Below, in pieces: positions 44,837 to 56,979 of a DNA stretch of 64,000 nucleotides. The stretch covers positions 682,001-746,000 of the forward strand of contig JAPTHN010000103.1 in assembly GCA_026936325.1 (NCBI GenBank), read 5' to 3'. The stretch is from Platynereis dumerilii. Lineage: Eukaryota > Annelida > Polychaeta > Phyllodocida > Nereididae. A program made the translations under genes and the position numbers. The notes beneath the pieces were generated by a model, which made no database searches, was not told where the DNA came from, and was given only the letters and a program-made list of their open reading frames with translations. How positions within the stretch are numbered: the stretch's first letter is position 1; each line of letters begins with the position of its first letter.

Positions 44837-47800
44837 ATGGCGGGGCACTGGAACAGTGCTGAATACAAACAGTTGAAAGAGGAATTTGTCTCGGGACACA
44901 ATGGGACTACAGTTGAGGAAATTGCCCTCGTAGTAACGTCTGCTCCCCTCTGTATTTTGCTGCGCTTCCTTATCTGCATTTGGCTGTTTGGTCATCTCGC
45001 AAGAATTTCAACATGGTAAGTCAGAAATTTGGAAATGGGATTGGCCTCATTATGCTATCAAGTGATGATTCTTATTGAAAATTGATAATGCTAATTGAAA
45101 ATTTATAATGCCAATTGAAAATTGATAATGCTGATTGAAAATTGATAATTCTAGTTGGAAGTTTCTCTCCAATTTTCAGGTGGAGTTTTGCAATAGATTT
45201 CTGCACACAGATGTTGCCGTTGCTATTCTGTTTCACCATATTTGGCTACAATGTGGAAGAGGCGATTGGTACTCTGGCTCTGGTGGTGATGGGCTTACTT
45301 CTGGCACTCCACTTGACAAAGGAAATAAATGACACCAAATACGGAAAGGGCTTGACGGAGACTCCTCTTGCTGAGATACCAATGGCAGGGAAGAGGCCTT
45401 TCATTACTCACTTCAGGGCTTACGTCCTCATTGCTGCAGCCATCAGTGTGCTGGCCGTGGACTTCCATGTCTGGCCGAGAAAGTTCTGCAAAGCGGAAAC
45501 CTTCGGGACGGGATTAATGGATGTTGGAGTGGGATCGTTCGTTGTCTCGAACGGGATGGTCTCCACCGAAGCAAGAGGAAACATTCCTATTCCGAGGTAA
45601 GGATCAATTTGATCGATCAAATGTTTGTAAAGTTCAATTGAAAAATTTCTAGACTGTTCTCAGCATGTGGCCATTTCTGATTGTATTCCAGACAGCGTGG
45701 TATTTTAGGAAGGATATCTAGTCAATTGACCGTTGTGGGTAGAACCATCTTTGCGTGTGTGCCACTTATAGCCCTTGGGGTGGGACGTTTATTGACAGTC
45801 AAAGGAGTTGAGTATCAGGAGCATGTCTCGGAGTATGGCGTCCACTGGAACTTCTTTTTCACCTTGGCTATTGTTAGGGTAAACAGAGTTTTAGTATTTT
45901 GTAAATTTAGTGTTGCTTTTGTGTCATTTTGTTGTCAGTTGTTGAAAAGTTGATGGTCTAAAAGTAAAACATTTTCTCTGCTTGCCCATTTCAGATTTTT
46001 GCCTCCATCACATTCTGCATAGTGCCCACTTGCCTCAGTTGGTTGGTTGCCATGGTCGTTGCCGTTGGATACCAGTATTTTCTGCAGCAAACTGATCTCA
46101 AGAGCTTTGTTCTGCACGGTTCGGATGGTCAGGGGTCCAGAGAAGGGTTCCTCAATGCCAACCGGGAGGGAATATTCTCGTGCCTTGGATATCTTGCAGT
46201 TTACTTTGCATCTGTTCAAATCGGAAAATACCTCTTTAAACCAAGGTAATTCTCAACAAAAAAAGCTGAAATTTTGTCGGATGGCCGGACGGCAGGCGTC
46301 ACACATGCGTATTGGTCACTGCACCAAAACTTTTGCACCTAGTTATAATATTTGGCACATGAATGGGTCTTATAGGATTATAGTGCCTTTTTGAGTTAAT
46401 ATTTATGCAATCACTACAGTTTTTGTAAAATATGAAAATTTGAAAAGATAAATAAATTTCCATTTTGGTGTAGAAATCGGAAACTGTTATACCTATGGAC
46501 AAGAGAACTTACTATAGTATGTGTTAAATACCCTAGATGTGCCTTTTGGGAGTCTAAATTATGCTCTTACCAAAATTAGTAGCAGAAACTTCAGCAAAAA
46601 TGTGAAAAAATCGAGTGGTTTTTTTTTGCTTCATGGTTCCGTCAATTTTGCAATCAAACAAGTCATCTTTGAGACTTTGAACATTATTAAAGCCAAAATA
46701 TTATATTTTTTAAATATCTTTTCCACTGGCAACAGAATAGTTGCTGAAAGCCGAGGTATGTTGCGGTGCAACCTTTGTTTTATGAGTTGGCTTTTGGTTT
46801 CAAATTGAAGTTTTTATTGTTCACATTATAGTTTCTATTCTATGTTTCACATGATTATTAATACATGTCTTATTGCCTAGGACGCTTATGTTTAGACTGT
46901 TTTTTAAACCTTTTAAATTTTCAATATTTCTGTAATTTTATTATTTTCCAGGACGAAACTGAAGGACTGGGTGACCTGCATGTTTGTCCTGCTCGTCCTG
47001 GACGGCATATTTTGGTTACTTCTTCGCCAAGTGGAACTTCATGTTGAACCCGTGTCTCGAAGGATGGCCAATCTTCCCTTCGTATTGTGGATGGTAAACT
47101 ATTTCAAAATTTCAAAGAAATTTGCTGAAAATCTAGAGAGAAGATACCAAATATTAATTGCTATTCTGGTTGACAAAAATTGTTTTGAATTCCCTTTTTT
47201 TTTCATCATATTTCTCCTGTTATCTTTTCAGATGGTTTACAATCTTCAAATTCTGGCATTATTCCTTCTGGCTGACATCATCCAAGTATTACTTATCGAG
47301 AGAGGCTGGGTTCCTGGGAAACCAGTCAATGGACATAAGGGTAATGGAATATCAGATATTGCCTGCGATTTAATGGTGTCAATCAAAGTTATTTTATATT
47401 TACATGACAGGACTAGTATGATTAGTACGATAATATTTTTCAGGCCAGACATAATTTGTTTTCAGCTTCTCGGATCTTCCCAAGGCTCTTTTTCTCAGGT
47501 CAGTCAGTGGGATGCAGCAAAAAAGAAGCTCTAATCTGATTTGTTTATTATGTCAATTAAATAAAAATTGTAGTTAAGCTGAAATTTTTTCCGTAGGAAG
47601 AAAATCTGTTGGGTTGGTTGATCTGAGAAGCTAAAAGTGAAATATGCGTGGCCTCAGGTCTAATAACATTGGCCATTCAAGTGCACCTTCAGGCTTAATT
47701 AACAACTCTCTACCTGACCTTTCATTTATTTGTTGTCATATTTTTCAGTTGTTCCAATCAAGAAGTTCTGTCTCCTGGAAGCAATCAACAGAAATGGTCT

Positions 47801-47966
47801 TTTCTGTTTCCTGTTTATGAACCTTTCTACAGGAATAATCAACATGAGTTTCAAGACTTTATTTATGTCCTCCACTCAGTCAATGGCAATCAACATTCTT
47901 CATCTATTCGTAGTGTCTCTTGCAGTGGCCATTTTACACGTCAAGGACATAACCTTGAGACTGTGA
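44837..47966 (+). CDS. PIGW: PIGW copy 1, GPI inositol acyltransferase (seven exons, 500 aa)
   Basis: Multi-pass ER enzyme that acylates inositol of glucosaminyl-PI during GPI-anchor synthesis (family knowledge). Exons 44837-45015, 45180-45596, 45692-45878, 45995-46245, 46952-47093, 47232-47340 and 47749-47966 sum to 1503 nt; human PIGW is 504 aa. Matching blocks are [80 protein letters not shown] and VEPVSRRMANLPFVLW, then LEAINRNGLFCFLFMN. About 12-13 hydrophobic segments are expected. Human PIGW coding is intronless, unlike this gene. An acceptor precedes the ATG. This copy looks complete. Confidence 0.95.
47466..47498 (+). other. Candidate 33-nt cassette exon in PIGW copy 1
   Basis: Acceptor TTTTCAG, 33 open bases (ASRIFPRLFFS in the running phase) and donor GTCAGT. 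It keeps the frame between exons 6 and 7. The same block is in copy 2 at 59519-59551 and is more alike than the flanking intron. If not spliced out, the frame continues to a stop near 47534, followed by AATAAA, so it could instead be an alternative last exon. Confidence 0.4.
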
Positions 47967-48710
47967 TTTGTGATATTATCAGACATATATTTATCTATCT
48001 ATCTATCTTCTATCTATATAATTATAAATCTATCTATCTATATAAAAGTTTAAGCCAGGTCAAAACCTGAGTGTGCTTCCACATTATACATTCCTCCTCT
48101 CAGCCTCTCTTGCCCTTCCTGTGTTAAACACTCATCCTCCTCAGTATCAACTGCAAACACTTTTAAACCTCTTATCTTTCTTCTTCTACTGAGCTTTTTC
48201 TTCCCCAATTCTTTCTCTGACTTGCTGGATCTTGAATTTCTCTCCATTTCCACCAGAGGACGACACCTGCAAGCGCTTCACCTCATTCATGTCTCCTCCT
48301 GTCCTAATTTGCCTTCAAGTGCATAAATACAGGATGTAAAGCCCATCCATTCATCCCTTTCGTAATTAGAATTCTAGTTTATATTAGGAGGATTACACCA
48401 TTTACATTTTATAGTATTCTTATCATGAATGATGATTTACTTGTTATTTGATCTCAGTAACTTTTATTTTTGATAAAAATATTTAAAGTTCCCATTGTGC
48501 CTTTTGATTATTTCTATTGGCAGCGATGCCGAATTTCGTAGTCATAACTATGAAGCCTAAATAATAGTAAATATAGGGTTTATACATGTTAAAATGGTTA
48601 TTTTATATCATGTGAATCTCATCAAAAGAATATGATGTAACTACCAGAAAATATTTGGTTAATTTGATTGTCAAGAATAAACATGGCTAGAATATCATTA
48701 TGCAATTCAT
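47967..48710. other. PIGW copy 1 downstream region
   Basis: A TATC microsatellite lies at about 47992-48040. No gene is seen. The likely PIGW 3' UTR is here. Confidence 0.5.
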
Positions 48711-48779
48711 AAAGCTAAAAACTGATTTTGGTATTGACGATTGATGAATACCTATGTGTGGTTATTAAAATGCTCGATC

Positions 48780-51450
48780 AACAGCATGTGAATTTCATCA
48801 AAGATTGGTGAAACTCATTGGTGAAACCTACTGGTGAAACTTATTGGTGACTGTTTAATTGGATGGTTATTAAAATGCCCGTTCTATAGCATGTGAATTT
48901 CATCAAAGATTGGTGAAACTTATTGGTGAAACTTACTGGTGAAACTTATTGGTGACTGTTTAATTGGATGGTTATTAAAATGCTCGTTCTATAGCATGTG
49001 AATTTCATCAAAGATTGGTGAAACTTATTGGTGAAACTTATTGGTGACTGTTCAATTGGATGGTTATTAAAATGCTCGACCTATAGCATGTGAATTTCAT
49101 AAAGATTGGTGAAACTTATTGGTGAAACTTCCTGTAGAAACTTATTGGTGACTATTCAATTGGATGGTTATGAAAATGCTCGACCCATAGCATGTGAATT
49201 TCATTAAAGATTGGTGAAACTTATTGGTGAAACTCCCTGTAGAAACTTATTGGCGACTATTCAATTGGATGGTTATGAAAATGCTCGACCTATAGCATGT
49301 GAATTTCATCAAAGATTGGTGAAACTTATTGGTGAAACTCCTTGTAGAAACTTATTAGTGACTATTCAATTGGATGGTTATGAAAATGCTCGACCAGTCG
49401 ACCTATAGCATGTGAATTTCATTAAAGATTGGTGAAACTCCCTGTAGAAACTTATTGGCGACTATTCAATTGGATGGTTATGAAAATGCTCGACCTATAG
49501 CATGTGAATTTCATCAAAGATTGGTGAAACTTATTGGTGAAACTCCCTGTAGAAACTTATTGGTGACTTCAATTGGATGGTTATGAAAATGCTCGTTCTA
49601 TAGCATGTGAATTTCATCAAAGATTGGTGAAACTCATTGGTGAAACTTCCTGTAGAAATTTATTGGTGACTGTTCAATTGGATGGTTATGAAAATGCTCG
49701 ACCTATAACGTGAATTTCATCAAAGATTGGTGAAACTTATTGGTGAAACTCCCTGTAGAAACTTATTGGCGACTATTCAATTGGATGGTTATGAAAATGC
49801 TCGTTCTATAGCATGTGAATTTCATCAAAGATTGGTGAAACTTATTGGTGAAACTTCTTGGTGACTATTCAATTGGATGGTTATGAAAATGCTCGACCAG
49901 TCGACCTATAGCATGTGAATTTCATTAAAGATTGGTGAAACTTCCTGTGGAAACTTATTGGTGACTATTCAATTGGATGGTTATGAAAATGCTCGACCAG
50001 TCGACCTATAGCATGTGAATGTCAACCTAGATTGTTGAAACTGATTGGTGAAACTTATTGGTGAAACTTATTGGTGAAACTTATTGGTGACTATATTCAG
50101 TTGGATGGTGATGCAATGCTTGGTTTATAGCATGTATTGGTGACTGTTCTATGGCATATTAATTTAATCAAATATTTGTGAAACTTATTGGTAACCATTC
50201 ATTGGATGGTCATGAAATGCCTGACTTATAGCATGTGAATCAAAGATTGGTGAAACTCATTGGTGAAACTTATTGGTGAAACTCATTGGTGAAACTTATT
50301 GGTGAAACTCATTGGTGAAACTTATTTGTTAAACTTATTGGTGATTATTTAATTGGATGGTTATTAAAATGCTTGTTCTATAGCATGTGAATATCATCAA
50401 CGATTGGTGAAACGTATTGTTGAAACTCCCTGTAGAAACTTATTGGTGACTGTTCAATTGGATGGTTATGAAAATGCTCGACCAGTCGACCTATAGCATG
50501 TGAATGTCAACCTAGATTGTTGAAACTGATTGGTGAAACTTATTGGTGAAACTTATTGGTGAAACTTATTGGTTAAACTTATTGGTGAAGCCTACTGGTG
50601 AAACTTATTGTTGACTATTCAATTGGATGGTTATGGAAATGCTCGACCTATAGCATGTGAAACTTATTGGTGAAACTTGTGGTTAAACTTGCTGGTGAAA
50701 CTTTTTGTTGACTTTAATTGGATGGTTATTAAAATGCTCGTTCTATAGCATGTGAATTTCATCAAAGATTGGTGAAACTTATTGGTGAAACTTATTGGTG
50801 AAGCTCATTGGTGAAACCTACTGGTGAAAAATATTGTTGAAACTCCCTGTAGAAACTTATTGGTGACTATTCAATTGGATGGTTATGAAAATGCTCGACC
50901 AGTCGACCTATAGCATGTGAATGTCAACCTAGATTGTTGAAACTGATTGGTGAAACTTAATGTTGAAACTGATTGGTGAAACTTAATGGTGAAACTTAAT
51001 GGTGAAACTTATTGGTGACTATATTCAGTTGGATGGTGATGCAATGCTTGGTTTATAGCATGCAGATTTCTTCAAAGATTGGTGAAACTGATTGGTTTAC
51101 TATTGAATTGGATGGTCATAAAAAAGCTCAGTCTGCAGCATGTGAATCATTAAAAAGTGTGATAAAAACAGATTTTGGGATTGACGATTGATGAATACCA
51201 ATGTGTGGTTATTAAAATGCTCAATCCGTAGCATGTGAATTTCATCAAAGATTGGTGAAACTCATTGGTGAAAGCTACTGGTGAAACTTATTGGTGACTG
51301 TTTAATTGGATGCTTATTTAAAAAAAATGCTTGGTTTATAGCATGCAGATTTCTTCAAAGATTGGTGAAACTGATTGGTTTACTATTGAATTGGATGGTC
51401 ATAAAAAAGCTCAGTCTGCAGCATGTGAATCATTAAAAAGTATGATGAAA
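48780..51450. repeat. Nested minisatellite, GGTGAAACTTATT family
   Basis: The main unit is about 100-120 bp: a stretch with ATAGCATGTGAATTTCATCA, AAGATTGGTGAAACTTATTG, TGACTATTCAATTGGATGG and TTATGAAAATGCTCG. Inside it the shorter word GGTGAAACTTATT is itself repeated one to five times. Both flanks share a block with GATTGACGATTGATGAATAC (48727 and 51178), so the array sits inside an older duplication. Confidence 0.95.
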
Positions 51451-51683
51451 CTGATTAATTAAAGCGTTTGACCATGAGTAAAAAGAAATTTGTTTCAAGA
51501 GACACTGGTCGTGGAGTGGTCATGTTGATCACTGGCAAATGATAAATGTAGGTTGTTTTGATAAATATTGTGGGGTCTGCCCTATGACTATTTTCCACAT
51601 TAGCACCATCTGATTTAAAAATAGTTTTTGTTTTCACTAAGCCTGTTTAGATGGAGCACTTAACATTTCTTCAATGTGAGATC

Positions 51684-51930
51684 ATTGGGCAATATCTAAG
51701 ATAATTTGCATCGCTCTGCTCTGGAGCCTTTGAAGTTTGGTGATGTTTTTTCTGTGATGTATACCATCCTCATACCTTTGAAAAATCGTCATAATGGGGC
51801 AATATGAACGAATTATACAAGGTCTTACGGGTGTCGATGGAAAGATATGGTGTACTACATTTGAGAACACCAGTTGCTCTGCTAATTTTCTTCACTAGGT
51901 TCGATGCGCATTCATTGAAATTATCGCCCA
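51684..51930 (-). pseudogene. LINE reverse transcriptase fragment, C-terminal region
   Basis: On the minus strand one frame reads NECASNLVKKISRATGVLK, then TRKTLYNSFILPHYDDFSKV. The next frame continues HRKNITKLQRLQSRAMQIIL. This order (LYNSxxLPHxDYCSxVW then KLQxLQxRAxRxIL) is the post-RT region of many LINEs. The fragment is short and has lost frame, so it is a relic. Confidence 0.7.
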
Positions 51931-52518
51931 TGCTATGCTATGCATAGGGCGATTATGCTTTAGTGCTGAAATCTACTGAAGGGGTGAAACAACCAATGCT
52001 GTGGCCTCAACCAGCCCACTCTGGAAGTTCTTATCATATGCATAACACATTGATACCATTGTAGATGTGCACAACGGTTGGTATTTTCAGTTTAAGTCAA
52101 TATTAGAAAATTTACTATTATCAGTTTTAGAGGCTATCAAGGTGCAGAAAACCTGCATTGTGGTGGCCATTTACCCTTCCACAGGGTGAGTTTTAGTACA
52201 CAGAATGGCCACTGCAAGCAGCAACTCATTCACATACATTACACAAAAGGGCAGCACCTGCAAGTCCTTTGCCAGTTCCTCCCTTTGCACCACATTCTAT
52301 TTCTGGGCAACTCAGCAATTCCTGCATCTCAGTAGGCCTATAGTTCATGCATCTTTCCAACTAATTATACAGGTAGCACGGGCTTATATTGTATCTATTT
52401 CATATTATTCTATTCTCTTCCCTCCAATCTACGGGCAACTTACTATATATTATATAAATCTGTTTTATATTTATGTAAATAAAATACTGGTTATAATATA
52501 CACTCATGTAAACAAAAG

Positions 52519-54240
52519 ATAGACATATAGATAGATAGATAGATAGATAGATGCATGGATAGACGGATTGGCAGACAGATAGGATAGATGGATGGGATAT
52601 ACAGTAGGATAGGATAGATGGATAGTATAAACGGATAGGATAAACAGACAGGATAGATATATAGATAGATGGAGGAATGGATTGACAGATGGATTGATGG
52701 ATATATGGGTTGACAGACGGACAGGATAGACGGATGGGATAAACAGATAGGATAAACAGATAGGATAAACAGATGGGATAAACAGGTAGGATAAACGGAT
52801 AGGATATACGGATGGGATAAACGGATAGGATAAACGGATGGGATAAACGAACGGGATAAACGGATAGGATAAACGGATAGGATAAATAGAAACTTAGATA
52901 GATAGATGAATGAATGGATTGACGGATGGATTGAATGATAGATAGACGGATGGATAGACAGATTGACAGACAGATAGGATAGATGGATAGGATAGATGGC
53001 TGGGATAAACAGATAGGATAGATGGATAGTATAAACGGATAGGATAAACAGACAGGATAGATAGATAGATAGATGGAGGAATGGATTGACGGATGGCTTA
53101 ATGGATAGATGGGTTGACAGACGGATAGGATAGACGGATAGGATAGACGGATAGGATAAACGGATAGGATAAACAGATAGGATAAACAGATAGGATAAAC
53201 AGGTAGGATAAACAGGTAGGATAAACGGGATAAACGGATAGGATAAACGGATTGGCTAAACAGCTGGGATAAACAAATGGGATAAACGGATAGGATAAAT
53301 GGATAGGATAGACGGATAGGATAAACGGATAGAATAAACGGATAGGATAAACGGGACAAATGGGATAACGGATAGGATAAACGGATAGGATAAAGGGTAG
53401 GATAAATGGGTAGGATAAACGGATAGGATAAACGGATATGTTAAACAAATAGGATAAACGGATAGGATAACAGATAGGATAAACGGATAGGATAAACCGA
53501 TAGGATAAACGGATAGGATAAACAGATAGGATAAACAGATAGGATAAACAGGATAAATTGGATGAACCAATGCTTATGGGGTACTGGATAAACGGATAGG
53601 ATAAACGGATAGAATAACGGATAGGATTAATGGATAGGATAAACGGGATAAACAGGATAACGGATAGGATAAACCGATAGGATAAACGGATGGGATAAAT
53701 GGATAGGATAAACGGATGGGATAAACGGATAGGATAAACGGATAGGATGAATGGATAGGATAAACAGATAGGATAAACGGATAGGATATATGGGTAGGAT
53801 AAATGGATAGGATAAACGGGATAAATAGGATAACGGATAGGATAAATGGATATGTTAAACAGATAGGGTCAACGGATAGATAAATGGATAGGATAAACGG
53901 ATAGGATAAACTGATAGGATAAACTGATAGGATAAACAGATAGGATAAACAAATAGGATAAATAGATAAGATAAACAGGATAAATGGGATGAACCAGTGC
54001 TTATGGGGTACTGGATAAACGGATAGGATAAACGGATAGGATAAACAGATAGGATAAATAGATAGGATAAATGGATAGGATAAACGGGATAAACAGGATA
54101 ACGGGTAGGATACACGGATAGGATAAACGGATAGGATAAACAGATATGATAAACGGAGAGGATAAATGGACAGGATAAATGGATAGGATAAACGAACGGG
54201 ATAAACTGGCTAACGGATAGGATAAACATAGGATAAAACA
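52519..54240. repeat. 13-bp minisatellite and GATA microsatellite
   Basis: It starts as GATA repeats (52519-52550) and continues as degenerate ATAGGATAAACGG units of 13 bp. Blocks of 200-500 bp are duplicated within the array: GATAGATGGAGGAATGGATT recurs near 52664 and 53067, and GATGAACCA(A/G)TGCTTATGGG near 53562 and 53989. The long minus-strand frames rich in YPIRLSYPFILSV come from the three-unit period of 39 nt and are not a gene. Confidence 0.95.
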
Positions 54241-56979
54241 TGCGGGGCATGGGCGATGCTGTGCCATTATATGTGCTTGTTACACCTGTTATCAATGTCG
54301 ATTCAGAAGTACTAGAGATGGTCAAACTGGTTGACAGGCTTAATTTCCCTGGCGATATTTCTAAAGTGATGGAATCCCCGTATCTTGACTTTTTGTTCAT
54401 TACAGATGAGTACTGCGTTCGTCTTTCCATATATATAAAATATATATTCATGACAAAGAGCTTGATTCTCAAATAGTTCACAAATATCCAATGAACTATT
54501 TGAAAAGTCCATTTGTGCTTTTCGAAAAGTTCAGTTACTGTTGAACTATTTGAAAAAGTCAACTGAATTATTTGAGGTAATCACTGTCTTTGTCTGGGTT
54601 GCCCATATCCTTGACACCAAGTCACCACATGTGGGTCCACCTTTATTCAAAGTTAGTAAAGAAAGTTAGGGTGAAAATTAAAGAAAACAATTTTGAAAAA
54701 AGGAAATGGATAAAAAATATTGTGGAAAAAAAATTGAATTTTTTCTGAACAATTATTTGGCAAAATAATTTTTGGAAACACAAATTTTTAGGAGAACAAA
54801 TTAAAAAAACAATTGCAAGTAAAGACTTCAGGAAACGCAGGAAATTCATCAAGCATTTTGGCCCAGATCAAGCCTTTGGGCAAAGTGTTTTGAGGGTGCA
54901 CGATCACTTGATTGGGAAAGCAAGCCTTTGGGCTAATTAAAAAAATGCCCAGGAGGTTGACAATGGATGCCTGATCAAGTGATTGGGCCAGTCAAGTCTT
55001 TCGGGTGTAACACAGGGATTGATAAACATGTTGTGAAATGTGATGGATTACGACAAACTCAAAGAGGATGACAGTGAAAAATTAAATTAATTAATTCATG
55101 CTTCATGAAAAGACAAGATTCTTGAAATAGCTGCTCCCTTTTCCCACCAAAAAAGAGATGGTTGCTATGGAGTTGCTAGGGGGCGGAGCCAACTACTAGT
55201 GCCTCATTCTGAGTTCTGACATCACCAGGATTTTTGTTCCTGTCCTGTCACTCATGTCAGAGATCAATGTTTTGGACGACAGTTCAAGTGCTTGTTTCTG
55301 ACACCAAGCAGCTGTAAATGAGGCAAGTTTTGTAAATTTAAAGTAAAAACTGTCACTGGTGACAGTGGTGCACTTTGAACTGAACTATTCATTGTCATAC
55401 AATGTAAATGCTAAACTGCTTAGGTCAACTCACCATTGCTTCGCAACTCACCATTGTTTGGCAACTTTTTGACTTTACAGTACAATAATTTTGCATTGAA
55501 GCATGCCAATGCATGTTTAATTGATCAGAAATTTGAAGTGAATAGTTTTCAAGATCTTTCATTGCTTCAACATTGTTATTCTGTTATGGTGATGTTACAA
55601 TGGATGGTCATGTGATCAAAAATGGGATTTTTTAGTGGAGGTATACATGTGTGAGAAATTACCCAAATTTCAGTAAGGAACAAAAATTCAGTTTGTTTCA
55701 TATGTTCGACCTACATGAACTTGGGCACCCAGTGCAAACTTCGATTATGTCAAAATATGTCTCTTTTATCACTTAAAACAACGTCAAATACAACATCATC
55801 AACACACTTTAGAAGTGAAAGAGCAGCGATGTGTCATTTCAAAGGTGTACACACAACAAAGCGGTTGCCATGGCAGCACAGTATTTACTTTGGTGAAACA
55901 TGACAATGATTACTAAATCTTTGCAAAATATCATGCCTGTAGCTTCATTAGCTTTGGAGAAATAGCCACTGATAGGCCTCTTTGTTTTCATTGATAAATT
56001 GCCTATAACGACGTTACGTCACAATTTTGCCATTTTCCGCTATGTGCAAAAAACCGCTTTTACCCTGCACTGGATGTGAAAAGTCTTGACCACTGTTTAA
56101 CCTAGGAACTCATGGGATACATCAACGGAATCCTTAAAAAAATGTCTTCATATTTACTAAACAAATTTTGAAATATTTTGTTGTGTAACAAATTTATTTG
56201 ATATTGCAGCCATAAAAACAAGCATTTTTCCCCCAAAAATGACTTTTGTCTACTTTACCCCAATTCCTGATACTATTAAAAGGAATATAAAAAATCCGCT
56301 CAGTAAATATGTTCATTTGGCTTTTCTTCTTTTATCAATTTTTTCAAAAAAATTTTACCATGCCTGTAACTTCAGAAATTTCACATCCCGTGAGCAGTAA
56401 AAATCAGCCTTTTTTCGCCTTTTAAACTGATTACCATGGCAACCATTCATCACAAAAATGCAAAATTGCCTGAAATTATCAAATTTAGTTAAAACCTATC
56501 TTTTGATACCAAATATGAACCTTTATTCTAAAAATTGCAAAAAAAGTGCCTTTGTCACCCATACCTCACCTTAAAGTTTTTGTCATTTTGCTTGACTTTG
56601 AAAAATAAAAAGCATGTTTTTGGCGCATAATTTTAAAACAACTAGAAAAAAAATTAACCAGGAACCTTCACAAGGGTTCAAATGACTTGACTGGTTATTT
56701 GATTTAGCCAGACAGTGATTAATTGTGGGCAGAATTAACTTTTTATGAGAAAAGTTGCCAAACATGGTGACCCCAAAAAAGGGCAGGATTTTGCAACAAA
56801 TCATCTCCTGTAGGATAACCATTGCACATATTTTTTTTCAAATTGCATGCAAAAGTTGATGATTTGGTAGAGTCAGTTTATGCAAAGACATCTGATCTGG
56901 TGCATTTACCCAGTTTCTTAATATTGTCAAATAACTGCACCAAACTTACACTTAAATTGGTTGTTTTCTTACTAGGGAA
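54241..56979. other. Intergenic between the minisatellite and PIGW copy 2
   Basis: AT-rich. GAACTATTTGAAAA-type words recur at 54480-54580. No exon or mobile-element end is clear. Part must be the copy 2 promoter and 5' UTR. Confidence 0.4.

Noticed and set aside
51937-51975. ATCGCCC...GGGCGAT inverted repeat
   Set aside because: A short isolated palindrome with no repeated family or gene link that I can see.
52400-53570. Long minus-strand frames rich in YPIRLSYPFILSV
   Set aside because: They are the translation of a 13-bp minisatellite; the 39-nt period keeps the frame open. No start context, domain or splice sites.
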